8,832 nt of DNA from Tannerellaceae bacterium (GTDB lineage: Bacteria > Bacteroidota > Bacteroidia > Bacteroidales > Tannerellaceae): assembly GCA_031279915.1 (NCBI GenBank), contig JAITHO010000035.1, positions 1-8,832 of the forward strand, given 5' to 3'. Shown piece by piece: positions 6,776 through 8,832 of this stretch. The notes beneath the pieces are model-generated. The model was given only the letters and a program-made list of their open reading frames with translations. It was not told where the DNA came from and did no database searches. Numbering within the stretch: position 1 is the stretch's first letter; each line of letters starts with the position of its first letter. The position numbers were made by a program, and so were the translations under genes.

Positions 6776-7924
6776 TTATTTTGAGGGCGAGATGAGTATG
6801 TCGGCGGCCGGATGGCATATATGGTGAACGAATCGGTATCCTGAGGCTTTGCCGTTGGCTTCTATGCGCCGGAGTATGTCTTCGAAGGAGAGGTCGGGCG
6901 ATATGAAGGCGATGTCGGTTATGCCTTCCGGGATCGTTTCTGCTTCTGCCGGAGATAGCAAAGATATAGATGCGAGGCCGTGGATATATTCTTGGCAGAG
7001 GGCTTTGGCTGTTTCATACGAGCTGGAGCCGCCAACTATAAGCACATTCCGATCGACGGCCGGCAACTGTGGTTTATCTCCCAACCAAAACCTTTTAAAG
7101 CGCGACCGCAATTTTATGAGCCCAATCCCGAGGCTTATCGTCCATGCGAAGAATCGGCTTGAGCGGGGATAGTATTTGCGGAAGAACTTTTGCATCGCTC
7201 CGTAGAAATTCTTGAGGTATAGTTCGTTGTTCTGGCGGCTGCTTTCGCCTTTGTAGTGCAGTAGCCGCAGTGGGAGATAGTAGTTGAGATAGCCGGCTTT
7301 CCGTATGCGCCATGACAGATCAATATCCTCGCCATACATGAAAAAAGATTCGTCGAGCAGCCCCACCTTGTCGATAACCGATCGCCGTATGAACATGAAT
7401 GCGCCGCTGAGGACGTCAACTCGCTGCGGATCGTTCTCCGACAGATACGACAGATCGTAGCCCGACTTGGGGAAGAGCCTAAGCAGCCCGAATAGCTTGC
7501 AAAATGCGGCCCAGGGCGTCGGGAAGCCCCGTTTGCTTTCGGCATGGAACCGTCCGCGGGCATCTATCATCTTGGGGCCGGCAGCGCCAACGTCGGGATG
7601 AGCATCCATGAAGCTGCACAGGTAGCGGAAGCTGCTTTCGCCAACCACCGTATCCGGATTCAGCATCAATACATATCGACCGTGGCTCATACGAAAGCCC
7701 CAGTTATTGGCCACCGAGAAGCCTTTGTTCCGGATATTCCTCAGGAAGCGCACTTCGGGGTAGATGGCGCTAAAGCACAGATAGGGGTCGGCCTCCGAAG
7801 CATTGTCGATAACTATCACCTCAACGGCCAGGCCCGAGCATGCCTTGCGCACCGATGCCAGGCATTGCTCAAGGAAGAGGTGCACGTTGTGGTTCACTAT
7901 AATAACCGTCAGATCCATGATCAT
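6776..7924 (-). CDS. Family 2 glycosyltransferase (rhamnosyltransferase/WbbL-like)
   Basis: A 382-aa cytoplasmic or membrane-associated GT2 enzyme, likely adding a sugar to a cell-surface glycan or lipid. The GT-A domain covers about 1-250: VIIVNHN (7-13), VIDNAS (38-43), [11 protein letters not shown] (66-76), the metal-binding LNPDT (88-92), [11 protein letters not shown] (171-181), and the catalytic-base region [19 protein letters not shown] (194-212). A moderately hydrophobic helix at about 256-272 may anchor it. The remaining ~90 residues (from [13 protein letters not shown], 294-306) look like a small Rossmann-like domain that is not part of the usual GT2 fold. Start ATG at 7924 overlaps the recR stop by four bases; a second ATG two codons on (7918) is equally possible. 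The acceptor and sugar are unknown; the rhamnosyltransferase label reflects similarity of motifs only. Confidence 0.9.
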   Translation of the reverse strand: MIMDLTVIIVNHNVHLFLEQCLASVRKACSGLAVEVIVIDNASEADPYLCFSAIYPEVRFLRNIRNKGFSVANNWGFRMSHGRYVLMLNPDTVVGESSFRYLCSFMDAHPDVGAAGPKMIDARGRFHAESKRGFPTPWAAFCKLFGLLRLFPKSGYDLSYLSENDPQRVDVLSGAFMFIRRSVIDKVGLLDESFFMYGEDIDLSWRIRKAGYLNYYLPLRLLHYKGESSRQNNELYLKNFYGAMQKFFRKYYPRSSRFFAWTISLGIGLIKLRSRFKRFWLGDKPQLPAVDRNVLIVGGSSSYETAKALCQEYIHGLASISLLSPAEAETIPEGITDIAFISPDLSFEDILRRIEANGKASGYRFVHHICHPAADILISPSK

Positions 7925-8556
7925 AAGGCCTCTTTTATTTCGAAGGGGATGCGCTGCATGATGGAGCGGCCCAGGGTTAGCTCGTCGGCGTAAGATAACT
8001 CGTCGCCCACTGCCACGCCGCGGGCAATGACCGATACGCCAACCCCCGTAGGAGCCAGTTTGCGATAGATAAAAAAGCAGGTCGTATCCCCCTCCATTGT
8101 GGCGCTCAGGGCCAGGATAACCTCGGTTACTCCGCCGGCGGCAACGCGCTCCACCAGGCTGTCGACCTCAATATCGCCGGGGCCTATGCCATCCAGCGGC
8201 GAGATTACTCCTCCCAAAACATGGTATAGACCCCGAAATTGCCCGGTGCTTTCAACCGCCATCATCTCCCGAACGTTCTCAACAACGCAGAGCAGAGCGC
8301 CGTCGCGGTTCCTGTCCGAACAAATCTCGCACAAATCCGCATCGCAAATGTTATGACACGAGCGGCAATATTTCACTTCAAGGCGGAGCGATACGAGGGC
8401 CGATGCAAGCCGTTCGGTTGCCGCCTTATCGCATCTGAGCAGGTGCAAAGCCAGCCGCAATGCCGTTCGCCGGCCAACTCCAGGCAGCTTCGATAGCTCC
8501 TCAACGGCTCGCTCCAGCAATACGGAGGGATATTTTCTATGAGTATATTCAAGCAT
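7921..8556 (-). CDS. recR: Recombination mediator protein RecR
   Basis: RecR acts with RecO (and RecF) to load RecA on SSB-coated single-stranded DNA during gap repair. In the 211-aa product, the helix-hairpin-helix is at 24-36 ([13 protein letters not shown]), the zinc finger uses Cys64, Cys67, Cys76 and Cys79 ([18 protein letters not shown], with an extra Cys71), the Toprim domain runs from about 87 ([15 protein letters not shown]) through [18 protein letters not shown] (109-126) and TMEGDTT (153-159), and the C-terminal [18 protein letters not shown] (178-195) is characteristic. ATG at 8556 was chosen; a TTG eight codons upstream (8580) would add an AT-rich stretch with no homology and would remove the promoter from its expected place. 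First gene of the four-gene minus-strand operon, overlapping the glycosyltransferase by 4 nt. Confidence 0.96.
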   Translation of the reverse strand: MLEYTHRKYPSVLLERAVEELSKLPGVGRRTALRLALHLLRCDKAATERLASALVSLRLEVKYCRSCHNICDADLCEICSDRNRDGALLCVVENVREMMAVESTGQFRGLYHVLGGVISPLDGIGPGDIEVDSLVERVAAGGVTEVILALSATMEGDTTCFFIYRKLAPTGVGVSVIARGVAVGDELSYADELTLGRSIMQRIPFEIKEAL

Positions 8557-8577
8557 ATATATAATGTATAATGAGAA

Positions 8578-8595
8578 CAAATCTACAAAGATTTG
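8578..8595 (-). promoter_or_regulatory. recR -7 promoter element inside an inverted repeat
   Basis: On the minus strand TAGATTTG (8585 down to 8578) matches the Bacteroidetes -7 consensus TAnnTTTG exactly and ends 21 nt before the recR ATG. A matching -33 TTTG is not obvious. The box overlaps one arm of a perfect 7-bp inverted repeat, CAAATCT (8578-8584), spacer ACAA, AGATTTG (8589-8595). Such placement would suit an operator for a repressor, but could also be accidental. Confidence 0.45.
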
Positions 8596-8623
8596 AGTAT
8601 AGAGCCGTATCTACCGAAATTTT

Positions 8624-8731
8624 GCGGCCTCAACAACGCCACCGTTGCGCTCTGGAAAATCCTGGCGGCCTCAACTACAACATGTATCTGAGTTCAAAAA
8701 CATATTTTGCCCTATCAACATTTCCGTCGGC
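8624..8731. repeat. Degenerate repeat region between recR and the 42-bp array
   Basis: GCGGCCTCAAC occurs exactly twice, at 8624-8634 and 8665-8675, 41 bp apart. Further along are CTATCAACATTT (8713-8724) and CGGCTCAATATTT (8728-8740). The shared TCAAC/TCAAT element and near-41-bp step suggest decayed members of the array to the right, but the similarity is short and the register is broken before 8732. No gene is visible here. Confidence 0.4.
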
Positions 8732-8832
8732 TCAATATTTATTGAAACCTCCAATTCGCCGGAATTCACCCTTTCAATATTTATTGAAACCTCTGTTTTT
8801 GCCTGCAGGACGGTTTCAATATTTATTGAAAG
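8730..8832. repeat. Palindromic ~22-bp repeats with 20-bp spacers, period 42 bp
   Basis: Three units contain TCAATATTTATTGAAA starting at 8732, 8774 and 8816, exactly 42 bp apart. Units 1 and 2 share TCAATATTTATTGAAACCTC; units 2 and 3 share TTTCAATATTTATTGAAA. The repeat is itself a dyad: TTTCAATA, centre TT, TATTGAAA. The two spacers (8752-8771 and 8794-8813) are unrelated (about 3 of 20 positions match), yet each is exactly 20 bp and holds its own small dyad (AATTC-GCCG-GAATT; CCTGCAGG). The array reaches the window edge, so its length is unknown. The layout is CRISPR-like, but the 20-bp spacers are shorter than usual and no cas gene is seen. Alternatives are iteron- or parS-like sites or a minisatellite family. 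Confidence 0.85.

Noticed and set aside
8557..8580. Eight-codon TTG-started extension of RecR
   Set aside because: The extension is AT-rich and hydrophobic, absent from RecR families I know, and would overlap the likely transcription start region; the ATG at 8556 fits better.
8730..8832. Canonical CRISPR array
   Set aside because: Spacers of 20 bp are below the usual range, the repeat is an almost complete palindrome with a 2-bp centre, only three copies are seen and no cas gene or leader is visible. Kept as an unexplained interspersed repeat.

Overview
The window looks like chromosomal DNA from a Bacteroidales bacterium of roughly balanced base composition (a Porphyromonas/Tannerella-like lineage is one possibility). 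The evidence is the style of the protein families (Bacteroides-type mannose-6-phosphate isomerase, a PcrA-like UvrD beginning MEYLNELNESQ, RecR with a short N-terminus), the lack of clear Shine-Dalgarno sequences, and exact matches to the Bacteroidetes -7 promoter consensus TAnnTTTG a short distance upstream of three gene starts. The genus cannot be fixed from the sequence alone.

Layout. Bases 1-430 hold no convincing gene. They contain a 41-bp tandem repeat array cut by the left edge, a pair of small hairpins (one matching a REP/dRS3-like palindrome), two copies of the palindrome CCACA-NN-TGTGG 40 bp apart, and a promoter candidate. A plus-strand cluster follows (431-3904): a mannose-6-phosphate isomerase, an unrecognised 308-aa protein with an extremely acidic tail, a GtrA-family membrane protein, and a polyprenyl-phosphate hexosyltransferase of the DPM1/GtrB type. 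The last three are packed tightly (10-nt gap, then a 4-nt ATGA overlap). A strong, nearly symmetric hairpin with A and T tracts (3920-3969) separates them from the convergent minus-strand cluster.

The minus-strand cluster (8556 down to 4010) is recR, a family-2 glycosyltransferase, a GNAT acetyltransferase and a UvrD/PcrA helicase, with junctions of -4, +9 and +6 nt, so very probably one operon. It joins two DNA-repair genes to two genes of apparently unrelated function. A promoter with an exact -7 match, embedded in an inverted repeat, lies just upstream of recR.

The right end (about 8624-8832) is non-coding and becomes progressively more repetitive towards the edge. The last 101 bp hold three copies of a palindromic ~22-bp repeat at exactly 42-bp intervals with unrelated 20-bp spacers, probably the start of a longer array outside the window. 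This array is the least ordinary thing here. It resembles CRISPR in layout, but the spacers are too short and no cas gene is visible.

How the genes may work together (inference): ManA can supply mannose-6-phosphate for GDP-mannose. The DPM1-like enzyme could place mannose (or another hexose) on a polyprenyl phosphate, and the GtrA protein could help move it across the membrane. RecR and UvrD belong to recombinational repair. No complete novel system can be demonstrated from these bases; the candidates for follow-up are the repeat arrays at both edges, the paired palindromes before manA, and the acidic-tailed protein.
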